64,000 bases of DNA from Microstegium vimineum (lineage: Eukaryota; Streptophyta; Magnoliopsida; Poales; Poaceae): the NCBI GenBank assembly GCA_022036555.1, contig CM039123.1:11347217-11411216 (forward strand), given 5' to 3'. Below, piece by piece: positions 45,101 through 57,081 of this stretch. Position 1 is the first letter of the stretch. The number at the start of each line of letters is the position of its first letter. Made by a program: the position numbers and the translations under genes. Below the pieces are notes generated by a model. That model had not been told where the DNA came from. It searched no databases and worked only from the letters and a program-made list of their open reading frames with translations.

Positions 45101-46841
45101 TTCTTTGCAAATAACGCTTTCAGGAAAGCCGAAAGTAGGCGTATCTTCATGGATGATGTACTATGACTTTGTGTTAGTATTATTAAGAAGAGAGTGATAC
45201 TACTTACTTGTCTCTGAGGAGTGGGTAGATGAGGATGAGGCCCTCAAAGCTGTCCGGTGAAATGTTGTCCATGAGCAGATCCCTGAAGTCAGCGACCCCG
45301 GCCTTTGGCACAAACATGTTGAGCCATGGGTGGTGTACCTCCCATAGCCCCACGCTCCTCAGGCTCATCTCCTCCATCCTGACCCGGTTAAGGAAATCGA
45401 AGTAGGACACTTCCACACTGTACAGCTGGGACGCCATGTTGCTCATCTGCCTCGAGATAGCTTCCACAACCTGTGATGAAACAGATATGCATATTATTAC
45501 TATATATGAGTATAAAAGCATCCCTAATATATAATTCTTGACTACCATTCTTGGAGCTAGCTTAGCTTATTACATGGTGCACATTAGTGTTTCTGTGCTG
45601 GTAATCATGGACTGCAAACTCTATGCAGTAGTAGATCTTAGGGCTGTTCTTGGTGCCAAAATCTGGGTTGAAGTCCACGCTAGCAGGGAAGGCGATGGAG
45701 GAGCTGTGAAGGGATTGCTGATTCAAGACGATGAAACCTTCCACGTAGTCCACCAAATCCGGAATCGACACCAGCAACTCCTGGTCCCTGGTGAAGATGC
45801 TGAAATCATCATAGAAGGCTCTCACCCACGTCACCTATATATATTTATTCAAAAGTTGTTCACTTATTATTATAGCAGGCATCAGAGTCTTGACATACAT
45901 GCATGTACTACAACTAATAATGCAATAGTAGTAGTAGTAATACGTATGACATACTACTAACTAAGAACGGAACAGTTGTAAGCTGACAGGGCAGGCAGCA
46001 TACTTTCTGTGGAGCTTCCTGCAACAGGATCCTGGCCCTGGTTATGATGCCGAACTGGCCAAGGCCTCCCAGAACGGCATTGAACAGATCGGCATCCTTG
46101 CTGGGTGAGCATTTCACAATCTCCCCACGTCCTGTGAAACAGAACAGCCCATCAGTTAAATTAAAAAGAAAAGACAGCACAGCCAAAAAGGCAAAAACAA
46201 AATCTGATGATCCTTTAATTTGTTTCATTCACCATGCATGTGTGATTGTGTCTCATCTCACCTGTGACTACCTCCAGCTGTAGAACGTTGCTGATCTGAG
46301 GCCCGTGCTTAAATGTCTGCCCGCTGATGCCAGCATTGGACAGCGTTCCGCCAACGGTGAGATAGAGGTAGTCCGTCCATGACCTCGGAGCCAGCCCAAG
46401 CTTCAGGCTCTGCTCCAGGAGCTCTATCCACATAACCCCACCGCCCACATCGGCGTAGGAAACCTGTCCTTCTCCTCCTCTGTGGAATTCCATCTCTGCA
46501 GGCAAGGAGCGCATCTCCACCACAATGCCATCCAGAGCCTGAGCCTGGCCGTGGATGGAGTGGCCTGCTCCCCTGGCTGCCACCGTGACCTTGCTCAGAG
46601 ACGAGCTGGAGAGAAAGCTGAGAAGCATGGAGATGTCACCTGACGACTGGGGCCTCAGCACCGCGGCCGGAGAGTGGAAGAGTATCCTGCCGAAATCGCT
46701 GGACGCGGTGGTGGTGGTGGGTGGGAGCAGGTTCAAGGGGCCGAAGTCCATGGGGCTTTGTATGAATTTGTATGGAGAGCAGAGGGAGAGGATGAGGACG
46801 AGCAGGCTCGCTCTTGTGCTCATCACCATGGCAACCTCCAT
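42146..46841 (-). CDS. CKX3: Cytokinin dehydrogenase (CKX3-like)
   Basis: Five exons: 46841-46262, 46131-46004, 45834-45574, 45470-45208 and 42515-42146. All have GT-AG introns and consistent phase, giving 533 residues. The enzyme is an FAD-dependent oxidase that cleaves the isoprenoid side chain of cytokinins and so lowers the active hormone. The N-terminus is a signal peptide or anchor (STRASLLVLILSLCSPYKF). The FAD site ARGAGHSIHGQAQA has the His that binds flavin covalently. LAPRSWTDYLYLTVGGTLSN and GGLGQFGIITRARILLQEAP are family signatures, and the C-terminus has FDPLRILGPGQGIFP. From memory the N-terminus and whole sequence closely follow rice CKX3; the number is my assignment by recall. 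The upstream Met at the head of the frame is not used because 46841 matches relatives. Intron 4 is 2.7 kb and contains two MITEs. Confidence 0.93.
43341..43565. mobile_element. Tourist-like MITE in CKX intron 4
   Basis: The ends GGCCCTCTTTGGCACA and TGTGCCAAAGAGGGCC are perfect inverted repeats, flanked by TTA at 43338-43340 and 43566-43568. The length is 225 bp. Confidence 0.9.
44288..44520. mobile_element. Degenerate Stowaway-like MITE in CKX intron 4
   Basis: CTCTGTCTTAAAATAAAT at the left is inverted at the right (reverse complement CTCTGTTTCAAAATAAAT). It has Stowaway-type ends but no clear TA duplication remains. Confidence 0.7.
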
Positions 46842-47278
46842 GGAGATGGAGTGAGCAATTCCTGCAGCCGCTTCTTGCAGTTGCACCAAGCAATATAGAG
46901 GGTGGTAAAAGCAGAGGGGATGATGCGTTTATTACCTTGTCTTCTCACCACAACGTGTAGGATTGTGATGGCGGTGGGAGGAGATCAGATGATCATATTG
47001 CTTTGTTCTTGCCCTTTGGGCAAAAGCGATGGATGAAGAAAGATGAAGGCGGGATTGAGAGCTCTTCAAGGAGCAGTAGAAGGCACTCACTGATCAGCCG
47101 ATGAGGTGGTGATTTGAGGTTTTAAAAGGGGTTTCATGTCATGGGGAGAGAAAAGGAAGCACTAAAAGACCAAAGGCAGAAGCTGTCACATACCCAAAAA
47201 AAGGCCACCATGTGATCTTCAGCCCTCTCTGTCCCTCTCCCCTAGCCTCCTGTGACAAAGAATGCCGGGCAGTGGAGG
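46842..47278 (-). promoter_or_regulatory. 5' region of the cytokinin dehydrogenase gene
   Basis: This is sequence immediately upstream of ATG 46841 and should hold the 5' UTR and core promoter. I see no unambiguous TATA box. Confidence 0.35.
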
Positions 47279-47307
47279 TCTCTCTCTCTCTCTCTCTCTC
47301 TCTCTGA
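47279..47307. repeat. (TC)n microsatellite upstream of CKX
   Basis: About 14 TC units, read as GA on the coding strand of the gene, lie about 440 bp upstream of its ATG. GA runs in plant promoters can bind BPC/GAGA-binding proteins; a role here is inference. Confidence 0.9.
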
Positions 47308-50300
47308 AGTGAGAAGGGGAAGCTCTGACTCTGAAGCAGGCGAGCAGCTGAAACAACCGGCGCAATATAAATGGAGGTAGATAGAGAGGACAAGCCTGAG
47401 GCTCCCTGTCCCTGCCAAAAGACAAGGGGAAAGACAATACAGGCCACTGGTCACTGCACTCTCTTTTCAGTTTCGGAAGAGGAACTGTCCTCAAATGGAG
47501 GTCCATGTGATCAGCTGTCTCACTCCTCTCCCTATCAACTCTCAAGTATTGAGCTTAATTAATGGAAAAAAAGATCTTCAAATGGAGTATGCATTCAATA
47601 ATATCCATTTATGACGCATCACACATATAGGAAATGAAAATGAAGCAAAATATCATTCTCAGATTTATGAGCCCGGGGAGCAAGAGGAAAGCAGAACCAA
47701 CCATTTTTATTCGCTGCCCCGTTTCTCTAATCCATCCGAACAGTCTTTTAAGGAGAGCCTGTACTCCTGGGTCCTCCTGTTGCACTTGACCATCCATCAC
47801 TAGCTGGGGACAATATGGCTCACTCTAGATACCACAAATCTTTTGCAGGGGTTACTGTTGTGTAATATGTTCAGAGGGCCCTAGACTCACTTATGATGAT
47901 TGACCACCACTTAAGGCCAAGGAGAAGGAGCCCATGGATTGTGTGGCTGGAAACCATGAGCTCTCATGCAACTAACAGGCAAGGGTGAGGACTGAGGACC
48001 TAGTACATTTGTTTCAGGAAGGAAATCAGAGGCCAAAAGATCTACACGAAAACAGAACTCCTTTTTTTCTTCTTTCTGAAGGGCAAGAGACAATTTACTA
48101 AGACCTACATTGGTCGATAATAAATATATTGGCATCTAGTTGTTCAGAAAACAAAAGAAGGCACAAAAGTTTGCTGACCTTAGGATGACATGGCAAACTC
48201 AAATTTTAATGGACTCGTCCAAGCATTGTTTATCTAATACCATTTTATACCCTCCCTGTTTGCATCGATAACAGGCTAGCTAATATCATATATTCATCAT
48301 GTATATCAATGAATTTCCCAAGCTCATAAATAATTTTTTTCTATTGAGTTCTAAATACTGTGACAACTCTCTAGATGATACCATTCAATAATTAATTTTT
48401 ATATGGGATGTTTATTATGCTCAAGAAATGCATTTGAACTGCTGTTTGCAAATGAAAATGTTGGGTTTTCTTTGCATGGAAGCAACAGGCTGCAAGAGAA
48501 TATAATCTAGTTAGATCATTAGAAATGCCAAGAATAGAATCCAAGAACAGTACGTGATATCTAAAAATCTGTCCACAGACGGATGCAATATCGACAGAGA
48601 TACCTTCTAATATGCTGCCTTGGTAGGCCACCACAGGCTTTAAATCACGAGATCACACAAACACAAAGTCAGTATCTAGCGAATTGCTCCAGTAGAGCAC
48701 AAAATTCTTTTGACAAATCCTTACCAAGATGTGCTATCACACAAGAAACGATGTCCTTGTCCTTGTTTCTGCATAAAGTAGCGTCTATCAGGTGGCTTGG
48801 AAAGTTCCTTGAATGGACAAGGATATGAAATGGGGTTGCAGAGCTCTGCAATATACCTTAAACTCACAAATGGACGACCATATATAAACTGCAATACTAA
48901 CTGTATACTCAATGACACAGATGAAACAATAATATATAACACAAAGCCTCATGACATCCATATCCTAGTGACAAATCCTGTCCATTGAACGAGGGGGGGT
49001 GGGGGGGGGGGGGGGTGAGAGAGGGGGCGGTGCCATCATGCAGTAACAAAATGCCTCATTGCAGATCGAGTGGAGAGTACACAGTGTAATCTTCGCCAAG
49101 ATTTTAGACCAATTCAGAATCACTTTCCCACTCTAATCCATGATCTCGTCCTTGTGGGGAAATAGAGAAAAGGTGGGCCACTAAGTCTTCCCTAGATCTC
49201 CCTTTTCCTCCCCACTTGCAAGAGCCCAATGACCTCATGAGATCCCCTCTGCCATTGATGAACGCAAATCTGTATGGAAAAGAACAGGCACAACCTTTCC
49301 ACTGAGCTACCCTTTAGTTTTTGGAACTACTTGGTAGGGGGGATGGAAAGCCATGGCGTGACTGGGCCCTAGGAGATTCGGGCTTTATAGCCTCACGACA
49401 CTCACCATGCATATCATTATATATGGCTGGTAGAGTACAATGGTGTGGTCCTGCCCTACTTCGGCTCTATAGGTTTTTATGCCAAGAGAGAAAAATCAAT
49501 GCTTGGTTTCTCCATCTTTAGGGAACCTCCAAGTTAGCTCTAAACATATTATTTTATATTTTTTTAAAGAAAGAGTGAGAAAAACTATCTCTTGCTAGGG
49601 CCGTCTAGAGCCAGATGTTATCCTAGGAAAATTTTGATGTGCATCTGCCCCCAACAGGATCCCAGTGCCTTGCCAACCGGTGGGAGGATGGTGAACAAGG
49701 TGCTAAAGCAAGAATGCAGAACTTTTAATGAAGTGCTGATTTACATTGTGTGGAACCCGTGGAAGAAAAGGAATAGGAGTATTTTTTTTTATAAAATGAG
49801 CACAAGACATCTCAACAAGTCACCTCATTGGCCAAGGAAGATAGTGTTCAAAGGCGTAGGGCCATGTGCTTTGCAGGGTAAAACAACAACTGTGTGAGTG
49901 GTGTGTGAGTGGTGGCTGTTTGTGATTTGGTCCTATGGCCGGTGTCTTTGGCACCAGAGGTGCCCTTTACGTAAAACTCTATTTCTATCTTAATTGAGCG
50001 GCAGAGCTCCTACCTTTACTTAAAAAGCTATCTCTTGATAAAAAGCTAGTCTTATGCACATATATCATGTGATGTTGTCAGGTTAGGTTATTCATATTAT
50101 GAGCTATGTGCTAAGGTGTTGTTTGGTTCATCCTTTTTTAGGCTGCGTTATCAGGTTACGTTGATTTATGTTTGTTACATGTATGATGCAAAAGATTGCT
50201 CCGGGAATAGATCCGAGGCTTCAGCGATCCATTCACGCCCGATCCTACATGATCTTGGAGTATGTGCATGATACTAGCTCTTGATCACGAATAGTTTTTC

Positions 50301-50677
50301 TCTTTCTTCTATCAAAGTATGAAATGATTTTCTCTCTCTTGTATTAATGCTTAGAGCTCATAAGTCACTACCAGAGATTCCCTTAGGGAACTTCTAATTG
50401 ACTCTTAGATGTCATATCATCCTATATGTCCCACATGTAAGGTATTTTTTTATTCCTATATTCTTTCGCTTTTCAAGAGAGAGAGAGGTATGTGTCATGC
50501 GTTGGGACACACAAAGAGCTTAGCTCTTCTCTCCTCGCTAGCTCAAAGGTCTTTAGGCTCTTTCTTGTCCACGTGGCATCTAATGGTAGCTTAGAGCTAG
50601 ACACTGGAGGTGCCCTTAGTCCTCTACAATGGGTTGTGTATATAAGTGAGGAGAATGCATTCAAGGTCCAAGGGGTA
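47308..50677. other. Intergenic, no gene recognised
   Basis: Only short frames without homology. It includes a G-run at 48993-49015. Confidence 0.45.
48993..49015. repeat. G-tract
   Basis: A nearly pure run of about 22 G interrupted by one T could form a G-quadruplex on the plus strand. It may also be length-variable or mis-sized in assembly. Confidence 0.9.
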
Positions 50678-50793
50678 ACCTTTAGGTGCACCTCCAAACC
50701 TCTTTAGTTCAAATATTTATACTACTTTTCAAAAATTTTGGAGTAGTAGTATAAATACTTGAACTAAAGAGGTTTAGAGGTGCACCTAAAGGT
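50678..50793. mobile_element. Foldback MITE with 49-bp arms
   Basis: The left arm 50678-50726 and right arm 50745-50793 are inverted repeats matching at 47 of 49 bases with an 18-base loop. Both arms contain TTTAGGTGCACCTC and CTCTTTAGTTCAA. Weaker similarity runs a few bases beyond the arms. No clear target duplication was found. Confidence 0.75.
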
Positions 50794-53700
50794 CACTCGT
50801 TTGCACCCCTAAATGCAGTGATGCAATCCAGTGGTGACAGGCAACTGAGTTGTTGGTTCTCGAAGAAATGAGTGGTCAAAGATTAACTAGGCTATTGTAC
50901 TCCAAATCACCAATGTAAATGTGCTTTATGAAAATAAAAGCATTTGCACTAGGGCTTACTTAGAAGGTAAAAGCAAAAGGGCAGGAAAGAAGTACAAATA
51001 CAAAATTATGAAATGAAAATGTGAAACAGTTCCATACCTGAAGTCCGAATTTCCATGTGCACAAACAGATCCTTATATCAAACAGTACATTAGAATGAAG
51101 CAAATTCCACGGCAAATATATGCCAATGATGTCACAGAAAAATAGGCATAAATTTTCTCGGTTTTAGTGAACTGTAAGTGAGGACCATCACAGAACTACA
51201 TGGTAATAGGAACACAAAGGAGCAAATAAAGTTGAGAAAAGGCACTTTTTCCTTGTAAATTGTTGCTCAGCATGCAAATGTTAGATTATCAGTTAGAAAA
51301 AATTATATATTTTTTTTGGCCCACATAGCGTTTACTAAAGACAATTCCAGATATATAACACATCTTCTATACGCTATATATCTAATCAGGGAAGGAAAGT
51401 CCCCCTTTATTCCATAGGTATACTTGATAGGTATTCCAAAACAGAGGATAGGCCAAATCCCTTTCCAGGCAAGCACAACACTATGTACAAGTGGCAAGGA
51501 GAAGAAAGCAGAGCAGAACAACAATTACAGAACAGGATTAAACAATTTGCAAATGGGCACACTTCTTTTGGTGACATGTTCACCACTCGCATGATTAAAC
51601 AACAGATGCTGTCACATACTTCATCAGATGGTCCTGTCCTCTCTTATCAACTTCTAATTTATTCATTTAGATTAGTTGGTGTCTTATATCATGCTTAGTT
51701 GTATGTGTTTCCACCCTTTTTCTAGAATACTACAGCCACGCTTGTTTCTTGCATGCTGTTTTCTCACTAAATTATTCGTATTTGCTTATCTCTCCTTAAA
51801 CTGAAAGGTCAGTCTTTCCTATGTCAGCTTTGGGGCACTGGCGCGCCGCTAATAATGCATATTAAAATACTGAGCAGCTAATGGTGATAAACTGATATTA
51901 AATTGTTGACAGGATATATGTTCCCAACAATGCATATTGGAGAGTAGTATATTGGCATATCGCTATGATTACACAATTATGTCTTACTCTTATAAAGCAC
52001 ACATAGTACAGAGACAGAAGGAAGACAAAGATTGTCTCCAGATGGACATGGACAGCTGTTTTTAACCATCTGTCCTGGAATTATGAGGGCAAAGGAAAGG
52101 AAGATAAGGTTTGTTTTGTCAGGAAGTACAGAACACAGATTAGTTGTTACCTTCTCACTAATAAACAATGAGTACTAAAGGCAATGCATAGTTTATTTCC
52201 GTTTCATATTTTATTAGCATATGAAACACATCTGTGCTAATTCGTACTACGGTACACATGTCATTGTACTTGATTGAGTTTATGATGCCAGCCTATGGTT
52301 TACAAACTTAGCACAAGGTTGTCTTTTAAGGATGGTTCTATCATGGCCATATCTTATTTTATACGGAGTATATTGCAACTGATAGCTGGTTACTGAAAGT
52401 AAAGGGGACATGCGAACGCTTCACATCCAGACATCCTAAGGTTTATAAGAACTGTTAGCACGTAGGAACATCATTGATCCAATCTCAATAGAAAATATCA
52501 GCAAGTAGTAGCATTAAGTCTGAAATCTAAGAGAAGATGCATTACCCTAAGTGTAGCTTTAATTACAACTATCATTTCTTAATCATTACAGCTACTGTAA
52601 CATAGGATGCTTTAAATCTACAACTGGTCTAGTTTACCTTCTGTTCATCAGTTTATGTTCCATATTGTAGATGATAGATTATCCAGTGGGTGGCTCAACT
52701 AAGATCCATCAGCATGATTCAGTGCCTCAGTGCCCAGGCCCCAGTCTAGTCACCTCAAATTACTGATTGAAATGGGCAATTCTTTCTGTGCTTCATGAGG
52801 GCAAGAACATCAGAAATACATGTTAAAAATCTGCATTGTCATAAACCGTCAGATCTGCATGTAAGATAATGGACCTTGCAGAGAGACGAGTGCCTTATGT
52901 CCCTCTGTCCCAACATAGTTTGAATCATCCCATCCGTGATCCGTGTACCGTTTACATCCTCTACAAGCTGTATTTTCTACTAAAAGAAAAGTCAGATCAA
53001 AGCTGTCCTAATCTGCCTCAGTTTAAGTAATTTGGTATCAACATCACAGGGCAAATCATACATTTCCTTTGCATAAGCAATTATGTGGAGGTGCTGCAAT
53101 CTGATCCCACAATTTTATCTTCATATGCAGGATTGGAACAAAAGGACAGAAAAATCGGTTGCAAAAGAAATTTGGTCGGTGAGATCTCAATATTGTTGTG
53201 CAAAACAGCCATATGATCATTATCTAACAGGTTTCCAGGTGATCAGCAATGCATCAGCAGCACCTATCATTGTGCTGCAGGTTGCTGTCAAATTTTTACT
53301 AGTGGCCAATCCTTACGCATGCAAGCGTCACTTTAGCATACCAAACTTGTTGATAGTGGTAGAAATGTCTAATAACCCATAAAGATCTTACTATATTACT
53401 ATCACTAACAGTCAGGTTAATCATTGCAGGAAACATTGAAACTTAAAAGATTACATGGTACTACAGTTTCCCTTATTTTAAAAACATATGATCTTCGTTT
53501 TAGAAAAAAACAATGTATGGAGAGCTTTTTAATTCAAAATTCGAGAGATGATGATGATACCTTAATGTGCAATAAGTAACAACCAATTAACCAAGTAGCT
53601 TTGCTCTTGCATGTCCATCTTTTGGCCACGTTCATTTAAGTTCAAGGACAACCTTTGGAAATCACTTCGCTGTCCAGTTATTTTGAGCGAACATATAATT

Positions 53701-55726
53701 AAGGCATGTGTCTTTCTGTTCCAGGTGCAACTGTAAACTAGTACTAAACTATCTCTGGAGAAGTCAAGGGTCTAAAATGCACTCTTCTAATAAGATAATA
53801 AAAGCAGGAATTCTATTCACGCTCATGAACTCCAGTGGATTCAACCTGAGTCCATGGAAGATAAGTGCACGGACTTCCTAAACTGGGTTCCAGATGCTAA
53901 ATGGTTGTGCTTAATTTTGCTTGGCTAGGTTTGGACACAGGACACGAACAGCTCAGAAGCAACTAAAAAAGGATCAGCAAGTTTGCCTTAAAATATATCC
54001 TATTGAACTATTCAAGAAGTAACTATTGTTCTGTATGTTTGACTACAAATGATGTCAGAGCTGTTAGCGAAATGGAAGCATAAAGATAAGTTAAAACTAC
54101 GGAGTACGGACTGTACATAACGATAGAACACAAATAGGATAGGCTTTCCACCCAGGTGGTCTTTTATATTTATCATAATCTGCATCAATGTAGCACCGAA
54201 CTTTGCCTGCTGAAGTTTATCTACAAATTACCTATTTTACCTTGCTGAAATATTTTCACCAAATATTAAATGCCCACACTATCAAAGGATTAAAAATATT
54301 AAATATGTTTCATATATAATATATGTAGTGAGAATTTTAATTTATTTATACTTCAAAAAGCTAATGAGCCAATGATACATCAGAGATCGCATTTAGCTAT
54401 ATAGGGATATTCTGTGGGTACACAATCTAGTTTTAAGGTTAACTACTAGACCACTTACATATTTTTCAAGAATGCATAGGAGGGCAAATATAAAAATTAT
54501 CATAAGTTTGACCATTGACATTTTACTTGATCAGCCACATGAATATATTTATCTTGAAAAGCACTTCACTATACTAGTAGTTTTATTGAGTTAAGCTAAT
54601 ATTTTAGAATAGAATGTGGTGGTCGAAGTTATGTTATTGAGGTTGTCAATCAAAGCAGTACTTATTTTGATTGGAGGGAGAATGCATTGTAATACAGACA
54701 CATTTAAATGATGCTGTAGATTGCGGAAAACATCATCTTATAAAAATACAAAGCATGCAACAAAGGTAAAGCGTTATAAACAATGTGTTTTCCAATACAA
54801 ACAACCCAGAAAGGCATACAGGAGCACGGTTGTGTTCCATCTCTCAATACCCAAGATTTACAACATACTGTCTAAATGATAGTAAGACAGCCTGCCAAAT
54901 CTGAAACTCACAGATCAGAACTAGAGTGGGCTTAACTCTAATGTTCAAAGTTTATTACCCTCAACAACCTAGTACAGAATTAGAATAAAAAGCAAGCTGT
55001 CAAGCAGTGTAGTTATATGATAGATTAGGCATACAGGAGCAGGTTGCAGTATCCTATTTTTATATATGTTCAATAGGAGATGCCAAATATGCTACTTTTT
55101 TTTTTCTATATCCCAAATAAGAAGGTGATTATATGATAGATTAGACCAAATTGCATGACAATTGCCTTATGATACAATTCGTTTACACAATAGTAGGGGA
55201 ATCAGTATGAGAGCCGGGTGATCTGTCCATATCAAAGCCACAATGTGAAACAGTCACAGTCGACGAATCATCTCTATCAAACAGCAATGTGGAATCAATT
55301 ATAATGTTGTGCAACAAGTTGAGCGCAGCCATTAGTTTACTGTCTTTATGTTGTCAGGTAAAGTCAGCTTATGTGGCACACACTCATGCGGGGGGAAGCA
55401 AACAAGATAAGTAAAATAATCCATAGTGTTACACCATTTCCCAAGATAAAATATACAATGATAGATTACAAAAATCTATGGGGTCAACAGATATCCGCTA
55501 GAACATAGAAAAAAATTAAGGCAACTATTCCTCGCTACATATATGATAATAAGGGCAAGCATTAGTTCTGCCTATGCTAATGAATTAATGCTTACATTGA
55601 TGGCAGCTTTTCACAATTTCAAGAATCAGATCACAGGATGCATGATTTGCAGCATTATGACAAATCCTGGATATTACTAGGTGTGATTCATAGTTTCATA
55701 CCAAGAGGCACTCACAGTTCTTGTGC
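50794..55726. other. Long intergenic stretch
   Basis: AT-rich DNA of about 4.9 kb with no coding region, RNA gene or paired transposon ends that I can support. Confidence 0.45.
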
Positions 55727-56084
55727 TGCGCACATAGTCTACCTTTGGGGGTAAGACAACCTCTACCTGCGCACATAGCCTACCTGCGGGGGGTAAGACA
55801 ACCCCGGGCATTGCATTAATAAGACATTCTCATGTAGGTCGAGAAAATCTCCAACCCCTGTCTCATCTGTACACAGTGGCACCGTGGCCCATGTGAGAAC
55901 GACCACGAACGGGGTAGCCTATGTGAGAATGACCACGACCGGGCCGGGCCTTAGCCTGTGCTTTGGCATGGGAGAGACAAGGAGATTTTTTTTAACCCCA
56001 GCCTAAAATTCACTCCCATGGGGAGTTGAACCCAGGACTTGAGGAGTGCTACTCAAGCCACCTAACCAACTCAGCTAGAGGCCC
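55727..56084 (-). mobile_element. tRNA-derived SINE
   Basis: On the minus strand it starts GGGCCTCTAGCTGAGTTGG with a box A-like TAGCTGAGTTGGTTAGG and a box B-like GGTTCAACTCC, then a longer non-tRNA body. Near its 3' end a unit containing TGCGCACATAG is tandemly doubled (starts at 55727 and 55768, 41-bp period). This fits a grass SINE of about 350 bp. Confidence 0.7.
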
Positions 56085-56813
56085 TTTCTCTCTGTTAGCT
56101 TTTATCAATTAACCGCTGCTTTGTTTTTTCCATTATCAGGTCTCTTCATGCTCATCCTAACTTATTAGACAGAATACTGTTCCATTTTCCCAAACAAACA
56201 ACATAGGAATAGTTTCGCACTTGACAATTCAAGAAATAAGATATGCACTTAGAAGGAGGGAAACTTCTGGTATTTAAACTGAATTTTTTTAGTTTTCATA
56301 AAACAATGTTAGAAAGGACGACTTCAGAGTCAAAGTACCACAGCTTACTTTCTGGGTACCCACCAGGACACTAATGAAAGCTGAACTGCAGAATAGACCT
56401 TTGCCTTGGCCGGTGAATCAGTCCCCAAGGGCTTCCTGAAGGCATTCGACTAGGAGCATGTATTTAAAGGAATATCTTTATTATAGACTTCTCTTTGTAA
56501 AATGTAACACAGAAAGAGCTTGTCAGGGAGCTTTTCCAAATGAGGATTTCTGCCAGGTGGATAAGTTTCAGTTGTTGGAATCTCAAGTTGCTCATGTTGC
56601 CTTTTTTAAACTAGTTGAACAGCTACTAGAACTAATTATAAGGATATTCACTGTATCAACTACAACTCAGAAATCAGCTGATGGTCTATATAGCTTAGCA
56701 AGCAGTTAATGCACTTCGTCGTTCTTGCTAGAAATTTAAATACAGTAACTGCTTATGCATACAACTTGGGACACACAAAATGCTCTCAGATAGACAAATG
56801 CCATGTATAGAAA

Positions 56814-56888
<75 letters not shown>

Positions 56889-57081
56889 GCATGTGAACCA
56901 CATACGCATATGGATAGTTACATAGTACAAGAACAAAATGGAAATATCAAATGATTTACACTGCTATCATATATGCTGACAAGTAATCAGTCACTCCCTG
57001 CTATATAGATATATCCTACATATACTGAGTACAAATGTTGTTACTACAGAAAAAAGAGGGAAAGCCATATACAAATGCTTT
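56085..57081. other. 3' flank of the receptor-kinase gene
   Basis: Non-coding. It includes the (AT)n tract at 56816-56881 and the presumed 3' UTR just below 57082. Confidence 0.45.
56816..56881. repeat. (AT)n microsatellite
   Basis: About 33 AT units, about 200 bp beyond the stop codon of the receptor-kinase gene. Confidence 0.95.

Noticed and set aside
56736..56936. Coding frame over the AT microsatellite (Ile/Tyr repeat)
   Set aside because: Produced by the (AT)n tract; the same applies to frames at 22.7 and 23.6 kb.
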